From assembly GCA_024529925.1 (NCBI GenBank), contig JAFEUB010001798.1, forward strand, positions 134,001-198,000: 64,000 nucleotides of DNA. The letters run 5' to 3'. The stretch comes from Ophthalmolycus amberensis. Lineage: Eukaryota > Chordata > Actinopteri > Perciformes > Zoarcidae. Of the stretch, positions 12,701 through 25,290 are shown in pieces (within the stretch, counting starts at the first letter, position 1; each line of letters begins with the position of its first letter). The position numbers and the translations under genes were made by a program. The notes beneath the pieces were generated by a model, which was given only the letters and a program-made list of their open reading frames with translations, was not told the origin of the DNA and did no database searches.

Positions 12701-15700
12701 CCTCCCCTTCCTATGTCACGTGCATGCTCATTAGCTTCCCCCCCCATCCAAAACAAACGTATATTAATGAGAAGGGATAGCTAAATGGTCGTTTCATTGC
12801 AACATCAGCATGCAGCAGCAGCCACAGTAGTATCAAAGGGCACCAGTGGAACGTCTGCCTACAGAGTGCTGTACGAAAGTAAAGCTACATTTGTTCTATT
12901 CTATTGTGATATATTTAATGCCTCTATCAAAATGGCCTGTGTTGAACAATATGCATTCTATTACAATTATTTACTTACTTAACTATCTCTTTCATACATT
13001 TCCTCTGCTTGTTAGTGAGCTGGGATCTATTGTCTAGGACCTCCACAGTAGATGTACAATAGACCACAGATGTATATGAGAGGCCTTGCCTTGTGTGTGT
13101 TTTTTTTTACATAAAAGCATGTAAATGTTTTCTAGTAAAAGCCCAATTATGAACCTAAGAAAATCAGCACAATACAGTATGTTCCCTTTAAAGTCATATC
13201 TGAACAAAGCCGAAGTGAACATTGTCAACTAATTGAACAGATAGATGAAGCCAACAATTTGACGTATTCATGTGTGTAAAAAAAGAGCTTTATACGTATT
13301 GCTCATGAATCATAAGCTAATGTTATATTGTTCTGTTTGCATCTTAGGGGGAGCTTTCCTGAGGAAGTTTGCTCGTGTCTCCAGCAGCAGCAGTGGCCAG
13401 TGGAAGTGTGCCTTCTGCTTAACAAGAGATGGTAAAACACTCAAGATTCAGAGGACAATATTCAGTGAGTGTTTCTACATCATGGCCATGGATGAACTGA
13501 GCAGGGTCACTGGTGACAAGGACATGCAGGTACAAAGCAATAATCAAAACTATTTGTATATAATACATATGTTGGAAACTCCTGGTCCATGACAATGTTT
13601 CTGAAAGATGAATGTCCCAGGAGGTAGTGGCTCGTTCACAAATCACAGCCGGTTGATCCCTAGCTCTGTGTTGTGACTATAGTTGCCATATGTATTGTAT
13701 TTGCACTATGCCCACTTTTTGCTGATTGTGCATCAACAGAAACAGACGTTGAAGCTCATCAAGCTATTGTAAAACTAGTTCCCCTATTTATTTTATTTTA
13801 TTTTGCAACTCTGGATCGTGGTTCCCAGAAAATGGTCCCAAATCTATTTTGACATTGTTAGACAACAAAAGGCTCCCTATAGTGGGGTAACTGCTGACAA
13901 AAACTTAAAATTCTGATGATTCTGGATATTAAGGGAAGTAAAATATACCGCTTTGTATGCAAATGTGTTGTACTTTGTGGTCAATCTACAGTTAGTTTTC
14001 AAATATAGTTTTTTAAATTTTTTGTTTCCTCTACAAACTATTGGACCCCACAAATATTTAACACAATTGAGCCGTCAATATAATAACCTTTGCTGTAATA
14101 ATAAAATGATGCATTACAGAGTCAGCATCAGTGACTCAGGTTTAGTAAAACGGAAGGTGAATGTGCCTGAACACGCTTGATCCTCCTACAACCGCCCTCA
14201 CATTCCCACATGGTTACACCATCACTCTGATGCGCTTCTGCTCTGTCGTGTGTCACCAGCTGGAGGCTGAGCAGATGATGGAGCAGTTGATCTACTGGGT
14301 TCGGGTGGACTCGTCGGGCCTGGGCCGGCCCCAGCTTCCCGGAGACGTTCCCACCAACAGCATGGCGGTCCCCATGATGCTGCTGTGTCTGGTGGAACAG
14401 CTAACGGAAGGCCGGGGTCGGGAGGTTGCGCAGAAGTACAGAGAGCTGGCCAGCTGGTGTGTTCAGCAGATTCTACAACACATCCAGGTATGCCTCGTGA
14501 TTGAAATGACCCAATAAAGTGGTGAGATTTAGGGCAGTTCAACGCTAACTTTTACAAGTAGGCATCAGCTTTTGGTTGCCAAAACTGAAAATATGATTGC
14601 CACCTTACATTTTCAGTAATTATTTAGTTGGGAAAGAGTTGGCAACACTGAGCTGGGTTTATGGTTAAATCACTTAAAATCTAGCATACTCTTGCTGCTC
14701 AAGATTACCAACCCTGCGTTTAATATGCTGAATATAACATTTCTTTTTTTCTTCTCTTGTAACTTGGTACAGAGAGACGGCACCGCTATTCTAGAGAGTG
14801 TATCACTGGAGGGAGCAGAGCTGCCAGGTTGCCAGGGCCGACTGCAGAACCCAGGTAAACACTGCACCGCCTGCTGACCAGTCAGCCAGACCTCAACATT
14901 TTCCAACGTGTCTTTGGTCTTCCCCCACATGTCGACCCGTGCTGACTCAGGCCATGCCCTGGAAGCGGGCTGGTTCCTGCTTCAGGTCAGTGCAGAGCAG
15001 GAGGACTGAGGAGCTCCGGAGGACCGCCATCAACAAGTTTGTGGAGCTGCCTTATCAGGACGGCTGGGACAAAGAGCACGGCGGCCTCTTCTACTTCCTG
15101 GATGTGGATGGTCACTGCCCCACACAGGTTAACCAATCACCCATACACACGATGGTGTTTCGCTTTAGACAGTTGACAGTTGCAGCTTGTGATGGAAGAT
15201 ATTGTTTGCATTTGTCTGATCACTGAGTTTTATAAAAAAGCATGAAATGAGGCTGTGTGCTGCTGCTTGTATGTTTGACCAGTTGGAGTGGAATATGAAG
15301 TTGTGGTGGCCCCACTGTGAGGCTCTCATCGCCTTCCTGATGGCCTACAGTCAGACCAAGAAGCCCGAGCTGCTGGAGAGATTCTCTGAAGTTTACGAAT
15401 ACACCTTGAACCATGTGAGTTGTTGGCGCTGTAGCGTTTCATTACTTATGTCAAAATATAGTTCAACATTTTGATGAGCATTTTTGACCTGGAGAGCAGG
15501 TGTATATATACCCGGGTATATGTATACCCGGGTATATAATTTATAAAAATATGTTTCCCATTATCTTGTTTTCTCATTGCACAGGTCCTGTCTTCCTCAG
15601 TTGCTCTGCTTCCAGTGCAGCTTGTTTTAAGTAGAGCTTTTATCCAATCAGATTTTACCTCTGTGTCTCTAGGTAAGAACAGAGGCAGAGGCCTGCAGAC

Positions 15701-18700
15701 TCTCAAGTGAATCCATGTGCAGTTTAAGTGAATGGGGACGATATTGTTGATTGTCATAGTCTCAACCAATCAGATCTTTAGTTTGACATGTTGGGCGTAT
15801 TCTTTGACGTGTCAGCACCTGCTAGCCGGCCTATAATGACGTCAGCATTATGTGCAGCTCAGTGTCCATGTGCAGCTCTGCCGTGAGGTGCAGTGTGCTG
15901 TGATTGGTCAGTGGGCGAGCACGTGACTATCGTGAAACGAAACTTAACAGCAGAGGCTGTCTGGTAGTGAATCACATCACGCGATGCAGCTCAGCCAATC
16001 AAATATGGGCATTCTGACTGAGTGAGATGTTCCACACACCATGACACAGGGGGCTGAGACGAGGAAAGACTGCAGAGCAGTACGGTCAACGTTCAAGTTG
16101 TGAAAGTAAAATCCTATGATAATCTCTTTGGGTCGTGGCTTGTCATTAAGGAATGACAGTGGATCCCACAGCCAGACCAGCTGAGAACATTATATTTTCC
16201 TGAATTTAGGCTTTTGCATTTTCTAAATGCTCTAGCATTATTCAAACGACTTGTACCAAACGGTTTAATACGGTTTAAGTTTCGGTAAGTGACAAACTGA
16301 GTTTGTTTTTTTACATAGTAACGTTACGACTGTTCATTTGTCTATCGTGTCGTTTTTATGAATAATATTTGAATGGCTCGTGCTCTTGTGTGGTGGAATG
16401 CGTGGATCCGCTGCAGGTTTGCTGAATTGATGCGTCATAATGACGTTATTAGGAGGTAATTCAACTGTAGTAGGACAGCACTGAAGGCCCAGGTATAAAA
16501 TGCACGGCCTGCCTCTGGTATATGGGTATATGGGTATATGTATACATGGGTGTATGGGTATGTGCATTGTCTCGTAGTGGCGCTTCATTTACCGCTTTTA
16601 ATAATCGCCACGGTCTCTGAACATGTGAGACGTACTGGTTTTAAACTGCACGTGCACAGAATTAACCTATAATGGGGCGTTCACACCGGTCGCGTTGATT
16701 TTTTGACGCGCGTCGAGATTACATACAAAGTCTATGCACAGACGCGATGAGACTGGCGCGCCGCGATTTTGCGATGGCGCGTTGGACGCGTTATTGCAGT
16801 GCGGTGGACGCGGTGGACGCGTTGGACGCCGCAAAATCGCCAACGCGCAAGTTGAAATTTTTCAACTTCTGCGACATAATCGCGTGACGCTGTGGCGCGA
16901 TAGCCTATCAGCGTTGAGTTGCTGCTCCCGTCATCAGTGCCGTAGCTCCTGCCGGTGCTGAATCACAAACAACAATGGAGGACAAATTAATAGTGGCGGT
17001 TTGTGGGTTCCCCGAGCTCTACGATACCTCATATCAATAGAGACCGGACCAAACTACGTGTATACATGTGTGTGTGTAAACCATACGGTACAAACAATGA
17101 ATAGACGCTGCCGTATTTACGTCTACGTGACGTTATTGAGTGCTGGTGGAGCTGCTACGATGTTAGCATAGCCTAGCACCGATCCATCAGAGCTCCATTG
17201 AGAAGACAAGTAGCCTACAAATCGGCATCATTATGTAGTTATTTCGGAGTCCCTTTTTGTCGGAGAAGACAAGTACAAATCGGCATCATTATGTAGTTAT
17301 TTCGGAGTCCCTTTTTGTCGGAGAAGACAAGTACAAATCGGCATCATTATGTAGTTATTTCGGAGTCCCTTTTTGTCGGTTTATTTTCCGTTGAATCACA
17401 GCCAAATCAGTTTATGTTGTGTTCCTACAGCTGTAAACAGCGACCGGTGGCTTGCTAGACACAGTGAATACAGCTCGATACAATCCACGGAGCTCCTCTG
17501 AACAATATTATGAACCAGACATGACTGCGTTTGGCATTCCGACGTTTGAGGGACTTCCACAACACGTACAAAGCAGCAATTGTCCTTATTCCTTTCACGG
17601 TTGATAGCGGAAAGTAATGGCGGCCAGGTGAACGGCTTCCAGTCGATAAACCACGCCCCCTCTCCGGCGCTACGAGATTTTGCGGCGTTTGGTCTGAACA
17701 CGACCGGCGGCGCGTTGGACGCTTTTTTGCAGTGCGTTGGACGCGATTTTGCAGCGCGTCAAAAAATCAACGCGACCGGTGTGAACGCAGCATAAGAGTC
17801 TGTTCATTCTTGTTTAAAGACTCTGGTCTCTTTGACCACTTTTCTCTTTTTGCAGAACGTCATGTGAAATAACTTCTCTGACTCACGTAATTATTCTCCT
17901 GCTCTTCGTTCTCTCTCCTCGTCTCTCCCCCGTGTCGTGTGTGTACATCTCACTCGAATCAGGAAACTTGTGAGAATACCCATATTTGATTGGCTGAGCT
18001 GCATCACGTGGTGTGTTTCCTGAACAAGCTGCGTCGGTTCAAATGGATCAATTATCGATCAGTTTTAGGTCCTGGGTCCAACGGCGTCTGGATCCGGACC
18101 ATGGTCTGCCTATTAGAGACCCCTGCCTTAAGTCATTGCGTTCCTGCGATGCAAAAGACCAAAAGGAGTTTTTCAGGTTTTAGCTGAGACACTGCACAAA
18201 AGAGCTGGTTGGCTGAAGTACTTCCAGCAAATAACCCCCTCCTGAAACTACAAATTTCTGTTTTGTGGCCAGACTATAGCTAGGCTATCTGTTTCCCTCT
18301 GCTCTTCATGCTAAGCTAGGCTAACCACATCCTTACTACTGTTCCACTTAAGCCCGAGCGCCCCCTTTTTTGGGGGCTGTAGAGAAAGTTTAGCATATAC
18401 CGTTGGAAGAAATGCACTTATCACAAATGAATATAATGATGTTGCACATCAGATTAAACAGCAGAACCTGGGGTACAAGAATATGTAAGCTGTTTTTACA
18501 TGCTCAAAAAACAACTCAAACAACAACTAAATGAATTACCAAATATCAAAATCCATATATCGCCACCTAGTCAACCCACTCGCCATATTTCTGGCTCTAC
18601 CGCTGTGGTATTTTATGCAATACGCACACACAATATCTCAAAAGAAAGCAGACATTCCACAGATTCCGGACATATATCAAATCCAGCTACAACAAAGCAT

Positions 18701-20408
18701 CAGCAAGATATGAGCCAAAGAACACCAACAACGGAAATCGCTTCATCCAGCATGTCTTACAGGACGGCGCCCTGCTGATTCTGATTGGCTAACAGTGCTG
18801 TTAATTTCATTTTGGTCGGTATAGCTAAATTCTATAAGCTCTAACGCTTCAAATGAGGTGTCAAATACTGAAATCAACCAATGGGTTGCTGAGATAGAGC
18901 CCTGCGTACTCACAGTGGGCTGACATCCAGAAAAACTCCAGTACGCAGAGAGACTCGGAGAGGATTCTGGCTTTCAAAATGAAGCCCAAACTGCTGTATT
19001 TGGATGAATTGAACACCATTAGTGATATACAAGTGAAATATATAGTTTGGTACATGAGAAAATTCAAATGGCACAGATGGTGCCAAATTGACCATTTTGG
19101 AGACCTCGCCTGAACCCTCTGCACTTAAACCTCTCTAATTTTGTTCTGCTTCACTTTATCAAAGTCAAACTTTGCAGAGAGACTGTTCACATATTGTGCT
19201 ATGATTTGGGAGAGGTTTAGACCTGCAGCTGCATCATTCCAAAGAAATAATAATCCTGTAAGTGCTTCTTTTTTTTTAGGCGAACCTGAAACTTTTCAAT
19301 TTGAGCTATGTGCCATCTTCATTTACTGTTAACCAGTAACATATATATATATATATATATATATATACTGATATTTACACATCTGAACACATCTCACAAG
19401 TGCTCCCTTTACTATAACACCAAAATTATTCAAATAGACCTTGTGGTTGCAGAGATATACTCTTTTTAGTATGGGTATGCAATTTTCGAGCAGAGGCCTA
19501 AAAAATAGGTCAGTTTTTAACAGGTTTTAACACACAGATGAGATTTGAGATCCATCTCAACATCTTTCTCAGAAAGAAGATTTTTGAAATATTCCTTTAA
19601 CCATCCACAGTTGTGCAAACCAGCTCATTAACATTTACCAATTATTACCAATTACCATTTTAACCATAAATTATAAATGTAGCACATGAAAGCCCTTCAG
19701 CAGATTTGAAGTTGTGTCATGTTTGGGTTGTATCCACATGGTTTAATGCACTCATTGTAAGCCGCTTCGGATGAAAGCATCAGCGAAATAAATTCGATGC
19801 AAATTACGTAACATTGAAAATCACATGTGCTTTATGTGGATGACTCCACAGAGATGAAACCGTTTGAAGCTTGTCGAATGTTTTGTGAATATATAGAGTA
19901 CATGCACCATAGGCCTTATAATAGTGTACGTGTGCCTGATTCTGTGCAGTTTCCTGATCCTAAGAGCGGCGAGTGGTTTGGCTATTTGACTCAAGAAGGG
20001 AAAGTGGCCCTGGATTTTAAGGGAGGCCCCTTTAAAGGTAAGAACATAAGTGACATTTATCGAACTTCACACAGCTACCTCTGGAGACACTAAAGGCTTC
20101 ATACTGTACACCTGGCAACACATACTGATGGGGAAAATGCTTTAATTCCCCTGTAAGGCCTTCATCGTCTCTGTTTATGCTGTGCTTTCGTGATGCATAA
20201 GTATTACCAAACAGACAAACTAGTTGCCACACGGTGAACTTGGAGCCGTCGCGTCCCCTGAGGGCCTGGGGCCCGGGGCAGCTTCCCGCTCTACCTGTTC
20301 AGTAAGATAATTGTATTTCTCTCCTCTTCCTCAGGGTTCTTCCATGTGCCTCGCTGCCTGTACATGTGCGAGCGAATGCTGGATGATCTTCTGGCGAACA
20401 AGGACTGA
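9748..20408 (+). CDS. renbp: N-acylglucosamine 2-epimerase (renin-binding protein), frameshifted in exon 7
   Basis: RENBP interconverts N-acetylglucosamine and N-acetylmannosamine in amino-sugar and sialic-acid metabolism and also binds renin; it is a cytosolic (alpha/alpha)6-barrel enzyme. Coding exons: 9748-9848, 9966-10041, 10146-10221, 13348-13529, 14260-14487, 14773-14854, 14951-15127, 15283-15414, 19950-20037, 20335-20408, all with GT/AG borders. Family landmarks in order are GGFFTCIGRDGKVYDELKYV, WLQGRQVWMYCRLYRT, QRTIFSECFYIMAMDEL, SGLGRPQLPG, AVPMMLL, LEAGWFLL, HGGLFYF, KLWWPHCEA, GEWFGYL, GGPFKGFFHVPRCL. Start MSVVKLEEW is the first in-frame ATG. Summed exon length is 1216 nt, one more than 405 codons. 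Phases fit everywhere except exon 7, which has an extra base near 14980 (finding below). Introns 3 and 8 are swollen by transposons. Confidence 0.93.
10382..11435. mobile_element. PIF/Harbinger-type non-autonomous element, copy 1 (renbp intron 3)
   Basis: It is flanked by a TAA target duplication (10379-10381 and 11436-11438). Long inverted ends run from TGCCGCGTTCACACCGGTCG, continuing through GCGTTGATTTTTTGACGC. Over most of its length it is very similar to 16673-17792. A 58-bp unit (from agaagacaagtacaaatcgg) is present twice near 10896-11018. The 3-bp T-A-rich target duplication and the MADF remnant in the other copy support PIF/Harbinger. Confidence 0.85.
11439..13347. other. remainder of renbp intron 3 with dispersed repeats
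   Basis: About 11440-11690 resembles a widespread fish repeat (tctgtaatctcgttcttccg; ggctcagctccctcttcac). About 12538-12770 resembles another ('accaacccacaaactgtgaa', 'gtgattcaacaagcc'). Between them is AT-rich intronic DNA with no exon. The acceptor atcttag at 13341-13347 precedes exon 4. Confidence 0.45.
15495..15536. repeat. tandem palindrome tatacccgggtata
   Basis: Two copies of the self-complementary TATACCCGGGTATA are separated by two bases, forming a short alternating palindrome in intron 8. A related 'gtatatgg' minisatellite closes the neighbouring element at 16497-16560. Confidence 0.7.
15535..16514. mobile_element. DNA transposon F, fragment in renbp intron 8
   Basis: Matches the full element at 52275-53535 over 15538-15830 ('ttgctctgcttccagtgcag', 'gaatggggacgatattgttg') and at its right end ('gaaggcccaggtataaaatg'). 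The left terminus is missing; in its place is a palindromic tatacccgggtata repeat (15498-15535). A reverse piece of 15960-16030 recurs at about 17965-18020. Confidence 0.65.
16673..17792. mobile_element. PIF/Harbinger-type non-autonomous element, copy 2 (renbp intron 8)
   Basis: TAA target duplication at 16670-16672 and 17793-17795. Inverted ends TGGGGCGTTCACACCGGTCG and the inverse ending GGTGTGAACGCAGCA. Nearly the same sequence as copy 1 but with three instead of two 58-bp internal units (17206-17379). It also retains a transposon coding remnant at 16975-17040 that copy 1 has lost. Confidence 0.87.
16975..17040 (+). pseudogene. MADF/Myb-like domain remnant of a Harbinger element
   Basis: ATG at 16975 opens a short frame with VAVCGFPELYDTS, ended by TAG at 17038-17040. 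The 'DKLI.AV..FPELYD' pattern is the start of the MADF-type domain of the DNA-binding protein that accompanies PIF/Harbinger transposases. Only about 21 residues remain, so it is a dead fragment. Confidence 0.6.
17796..19949. other. 3' part of renbp intron 8
   Basis: Contains a reverse fragment of element F (about 17965-18020), a G/C-block (cgcccccttttttgggggc at 18360), then about 1.4 kb of unassigned AT-rich DNA with an (AT)n microsatellite at 19341-19368. The frame upstream of 19950 is open but has no renbp similarity. The acceptor is tctgtgcag at 19949. Confidence 0.5.
19341..19368. repeat. (AT)n microsatellite
   Basis: Fourteen uninterrupted AT dinucleotides. Confidence 0.95.
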
Positions 20409-21433
20409 ACGCTCTGACGTCAATGTTGTAATGACGGGATTGAATCTGATTTGTCTGTTCACTAAATCAAACTACAATAATCAGTTTTTAATAGATAATT
20501 GCACTCCTTTTCAAATAATGTGGGATACATTTCTTGGTCGAATTACACCCGTCTGACGTCTTGTTTTTAAGCGACTGAGAAGATCTCCCACCATTGAGTT
20601 TGTTTTAACGTTCTTCTCGTAATTACTTTTGTGAGCTGAGTCCTCCCTCATCATACATACTAAAACATAAACACCAAAAGAAATGTTTTATGTTTTAGGA
20701 AAATGTGTGTTTACATCCTATTCATTCCAGTTCATACAGCTAATGTAGCAACTGTGCTACAAGCATGCTATTCTAACAAACGGGTGATCCATAATGTATG
20801 TTAGAGAAAGATTTAAGCTACAGTAGCTTAGTGCTGATCACATGCTTCTAATCTGTTCACAGGCCAATAAATGCATTCTAAATTGAGTTAATTCATAATG
20901 TGACATAATAAATATGGTTAATGCAAATCATTTTTATTTAATTATTTTGTAATTAGACAGTTAATGATGTTGGAGTTTCAGATATGACGGTTGTTTGATG
21001 GACATTTTGTGACGGTAGCGTTCCAGAATTAGACTGTAAAGACGCTATGTTCCACCAAATATATTACACAGTTCAGTTAACGAGTCGTTTTTTTTTGTAT
21101 TTTCATCACTTTGTAAAGTAGATGTGACCAACTTTCCATCTAACTGTTGCTTCTTTACACATCCAGCATGAAGCAATGTTTTTTGGGGGTCATGTTCATG
21201 TCCAGCTCGTGAGAAAGAAGTCTGTCTCTTTAGCTGCTAAACGCTCCACTGTGTCCACCAGCTAGTCTCTACCTGTGTCTGTCCTGTTTGCTTTGGAGCG
21301 GGTAGTGTACAGAGGCTTTACCAGAGCTTTCCCCCTAGAAACAGCTGCTGCTGGAAAAGAGGCTGATGAGAGTGATGAATGTGAACCGAAACACTTAACA
21401 CATCAACAGGTCATTGCTGTCATTTCCTTTCCT
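20409..21433 (+). other. renbp 3' untranslated region and downstream flank
   Basis: Follows the TGA at 20406-20408. AATAAA at 20866-20871, with a further AATAAA near 20907, are plausible poly(A) signals. No other gene signal. Confidence 0.45.
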
Positions 21434-21835
21434 AAGCGTATTCGTATTGAACTGTTCGGTACGAGGCTCACAGTTCGGTACGCAAGTTTTGTTTATTTTT
21501 TTTTAAAACCTTTATTGAACCAGGTAGTCCCATTGAGATTAAAAATCTCTTTTGCAAGATGTAAGTAACAATACTACATAACATTAAGGAGCAGTTTTTG
21601 TTTTTTATGCTTATGTGTTGCTAAGAAGACACCCCAGAAGATGGGTCACTCAGGTATAGTTCCATCATTGTTCAAAGTCAAAGAATAACTTTATGATGTT
21701 AGTTTTAATGAATAAATATATTTTAAAATCAAGTACATTTCTCTGGCATTTATAGTTTTCTACTGTACCGAAACGTACCGAACCGTGGCTCCACTGTATC
21801 GTACCGAACCCAACCGTGAATTTTATATATATATA
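21434..21835. mobile_element. small DNA transposon with 'ttcggtacg' inverted ends
   Basis: The left block (gaactgttcggtacgaggct, cagttcggtacg) is answered by the inverse at the right (cgtaccgaaccgtggctcc, cgtaccgaaccc). A retroposon tail on the reverse strand (acctttattgaaccaggtag) lies inside at about 21487-21562. Exact ends and target duplication are not resolved. Confidence 0.5.
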
Positions 21836-21845
21836 TACATACTAC

Positions 21846-23351
21846 TGCTGGGCAAGTTAACGCGTTAATTTCGTGTTAACGCATCATTAATTAACGCCGA
21901 CAATTATTTTATCGCGCGTTAACGCATTTTTGAAATAAAAAAACAAACAAATCAATACATTTTAAACTGAAAGACAAGAGACAATGCATATACATAACAA
22001 CAAGAGGATGACAATAACAGTGGGATAAAAGCCAGCAAACATCCTATCGTCAGACTGTCTCATGTTTATCGTTTTGTATTGGAGATATGATGTCCCTTCA
22101 GGGTTGCCGTAGAGCAGGGGTCTCAAACTCCCGGCCCGCGGGCCGAATCCGGCCCGCGACGTCATTTTATGTGGCCCGCGAATCCGCCAGCAAAAAATAA
22201 AAAATAAGGAAAAAAATAAAAAATAATTTTATTTTTTTTAAAGTTAGACTTGATAATAAAAATATCCCCATAGTCGAAATTATGAGATAGAAAGTCGAAG
22301 TTATGAGATAGAAAGTCATAATGATGAGATACTTAAACATAGAAGCAGCTCTTTGGCTGGTTACTGTACATTTGAAATGGAAATGTATTGTGAGTACATT
22401 GAAGACGACTATAAACGTGGCTTTAAAACACATGAAATACTTCATGTGGGATTGTGCAAAACGCACCCTTGAAAGGATTTTAAGCTTTGAACAAAGTTAT
22501 TGTAATAACTTGTTTGATATTTGTCTTTGATATTTTCTTTAATAGTTTGATCTTTGATAGAGTAATGTGAGTTTCTTAACCCTAAATTAAAAGGATTTAA
22601 GTTATAATAACAGAAATGTGCTTAAATATATGTTTACATTTATATAACTGCATGTACAATATTTTTACACTTGAATAAACAATAATCAAATGCAGAGACA
22701 GTTATTTACCAATATGTTAGGAGTAGTTACATTTACACAGTCTTACATTTACAACCGGCCCTTTGAGGGCGACCGTGATGCTGATGTGGCCCTGAGTGAA
22801 AATGAGTTTGAGACCCCTGCCGTAGAGAAAAGGCGACTTCCGCTGCTCTCCCTGGAGACAAGTGGACATCGCTGCGGTAAAGTCAGCAGACACTCAGATC
22901 TCCGTGGTCAACTCAGCAGACACTTCCATGTTAGTGCACCTATATGCTGAAATTCACGGTAAACGCATTTAAACGGCACAGGATCGGGAGCGAGCGAAGG
23001 ACTTTAAAAGTTAGCGGAAACATTACCGTGAGACAACATCCGGTTTCTTCAGACGAACATCCGGTTTTCAGAATAAGATGCCAACAAAGTATGAATTCTA
23101 TTCACATTAAGTATAAAACATGCTGCCTGCATCTCGTGAACCAAATGTTATTGCACTTTTGTTCATATAGCAGTACTTTTAAAATAAAAGTGCGCAATAC
23201 ACTACTTTTGAATTCATTATTGAACTTTGCCATAACAATGCGATTAATATATTATTAATATATTAATATAATATATAATATTTAATCGCGATTAATCGCA
23301 TGGATTTTTTGCGATTAATCGCGATTAAATATTTTAATCGTTGCCCAGCAC
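21846..23351. mobile_element. DNA transposon with GCTGGGCAA ends, interrupted by a hAT MITE
   Basis: The left end GCTGGGCAAGTTAACGCG and right end AATCGTTGCCCAGC are inverted, with TTAACGCG and GCGATTAATCGCG subterminal repeats on the two sides. The 705-bp hAT MITE at 22115-22819 is inserted in the middle. No transposase frame. Confidence 0.6.
22115..22819. mobile_element. hAT MITE, copy 1
   Basis: 16-bp terminal inverted repeats CAGGGGTCTCAAACTC and GAGTTTGAGACCCCTG are flanked by a perfect 8-bp target duplication CCGTAGAG (22107-22114 and 22820-22827), the hallmark of hAT transposition. Subterminal GGCCCGCGGGCCG palindrome. A second copy is at 54258-57351. Confidence 0.93.
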
Positions 23352-23369
23352 TAATATATACATATATAT

Positions 23370-25290
23370 ACATATGTGTTCAGTGAAATTGAAAAAGGGA
23401 TTGTCACTATTTGCAGATGATGGGCCAATTTGGAAGAGGGGAAGAAATGTGGAAGTCATAGTAAACAAACTGCAGAGAGACATTTTGAAGGGAGAAGAGT
23501 GGTCATATAAATGGGGTTTTAAATTCTCATTAGATAAGACAAAGACAATGTTCTTTACAAGGAGACAAATTGGTAGTGAAGTAAAACTAGAACTATATAA
23601 TCATGAATTGGAGAGAGTAAAACACTTTAAATATTCAGGTTTGTGGTTTGACAAAAGGATCACATGGGCTGTACATATTAATAAAGTAGAGAATTAATGT
23701 AAAAAAGCATTAAATATAATGAGGTGTTTGATGGGAAGTGAATGGGGGGCAGATATAACTGCTTTGAAAGCCATATACAGTGGATTAATTAGGTCTATAT
23801 TAGATTATGGGTGTGTGGTGTATGGATCAGCAGCAAGCACATCTCTTAAAAAACTGGATATTATTCAATATCAGGCAATAAGAATATGCACCGGTGTCTA
23901 TAAAACGACTCCAACGGCTGCATTACAGGTGGAAATGGGTGAAATGCCGCTAGAACTGAAGAACCCATAGCATTGAGCTATTGGGCAAATCTACAGGGAC
24001 ACAGTGAAGAACATCCAACACAAGAAACGTTAGAACCTTGCTGGGAAAAGGAGATGAGGGAGACAAGAAGCTTTGGCTGGACAGTAGCACAGAAAGCAAC
24101 AGAACTTGGCATAGCTAAATTCAACTTCAGTCCAACAGTCCCATTACCAGCAATAGCACTGTGGATACTTCCTAATGCAACAGTAGACTTTACGTTATTA
24201 AAAAAGAAGAACAAGGGTAGAGCGGATCATTTCAATTGGCATACAATACAGGCACATATCGACAGTTACCAGTTATATCCAGGTTTTTACAGATGCATCA
24301 AAGAATTTAGGAAATAAGGTAGGAGTAGCATTTATTGTCCCAGAATTTTATATTAAAATAGGTAAAATGATCACAGAGGGACTATCAGTGTACACAGGGG
24401 AAATGCTGGTAATAATGTCCGCACTACAGTGGATCGAGGACACAAGACCATTGAGGGCAATCATTTGTTCAGACTCAAGCTCATCATTAGCCAGCTTACA
24501 GAACACATCATACAGTAGACCAGACATCCTTATAGAAATACAACAAACATGATACAGAATTCAAATGATGGGTCTGACAGTCATATTCCTATGGGTACTA
24601 GCACATATTGGGGTCATAGGAAATGAAATGGCAGATAAAGCTGCAAAAGAGACCACAAAAAATAGCTGTATTAATGTTGCAATCAGAAAAATTAAACAGA
24701 GGTTGAAGGAAAGGTGGCAGAAGCAATGGGAAGAAGACAGGAAAGGACGATGGTTTTACCGAGTTCAGAGGAAAGTGGGAGAAATGAGATGTGCAGGAAG
24801 GAACAGGAGAGAGGAAGCGGTAATATCAAGGCTTAGATTTGGACATACAGGCCTAAACGGTATGCTTAAAAAAATAGGTAAACATGAAACAGGGAAATGC
24901 GACTATTGTGAGCAAGAGGAAACAATAGAGCATGTAACAGAACAATGTCAGAAATATGAGCAGGACAGAGGGCAGCTGATTGGAGATCTCGGCAAGATGA
25001 TGGTACGGTTGGATATAGTGGATATTCTGCAAAATAACTCAAAAAGTGAGTGTTATCAAGTATTATTTCAATATCTTAGATTAATTAATATTATTGAGAA
25101 AATATGAGATCGTTGTTTTGTTTTGTTTCTTTTTTCTTTTGAATTAAAATTTTTATATAAGTAGCCTATTAGACATCCTGATTCACACTCCATACCAGTT
25201 GGTGGCGGTAATGCACTAATTCATTGTTTGCCAACCGCCAATAAACCTCAAACAAGAAGAAGAAGAAAAAGAAGAAGACCCATGTAACAA
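23370..25290 (+). mobile_element. 5'-truncated Nimb/I-like LINE with RT and RNase H remnants
   Basis: Conceptual coding is broken by an in-frame TAA at 23695, a TAG near 23969 and frameshifts near 23970 and 24285. The RT part includes SLFADDGPIW and SLDKTKTMFFTRRQ, with later IYSGLIRSILDYGCVVYG. A C-terminal RNase H region shows TDASKN, GEMLVIMSALQWIE, ICSDSSSSLASL and IGNEMADKAAKE, so all four acidic positions are still visible. LINEs with a terminal RNase H of this type belong to the I/Nimb group in fish. The 3' end is a run of GAA-type repeats (25254-25280). It stops about 320 bp before the lrif1 start codon. Confidence 0.8.

Noticed and set aside
14981..15004. Tiny intron (gtcagt...ag) inside renbp exon 7 to explain the frameshift
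   Set aside because: The candidate would be about 20 bases, far below any spliceable vertebrate intron, and removing it would delete residues present in the family.
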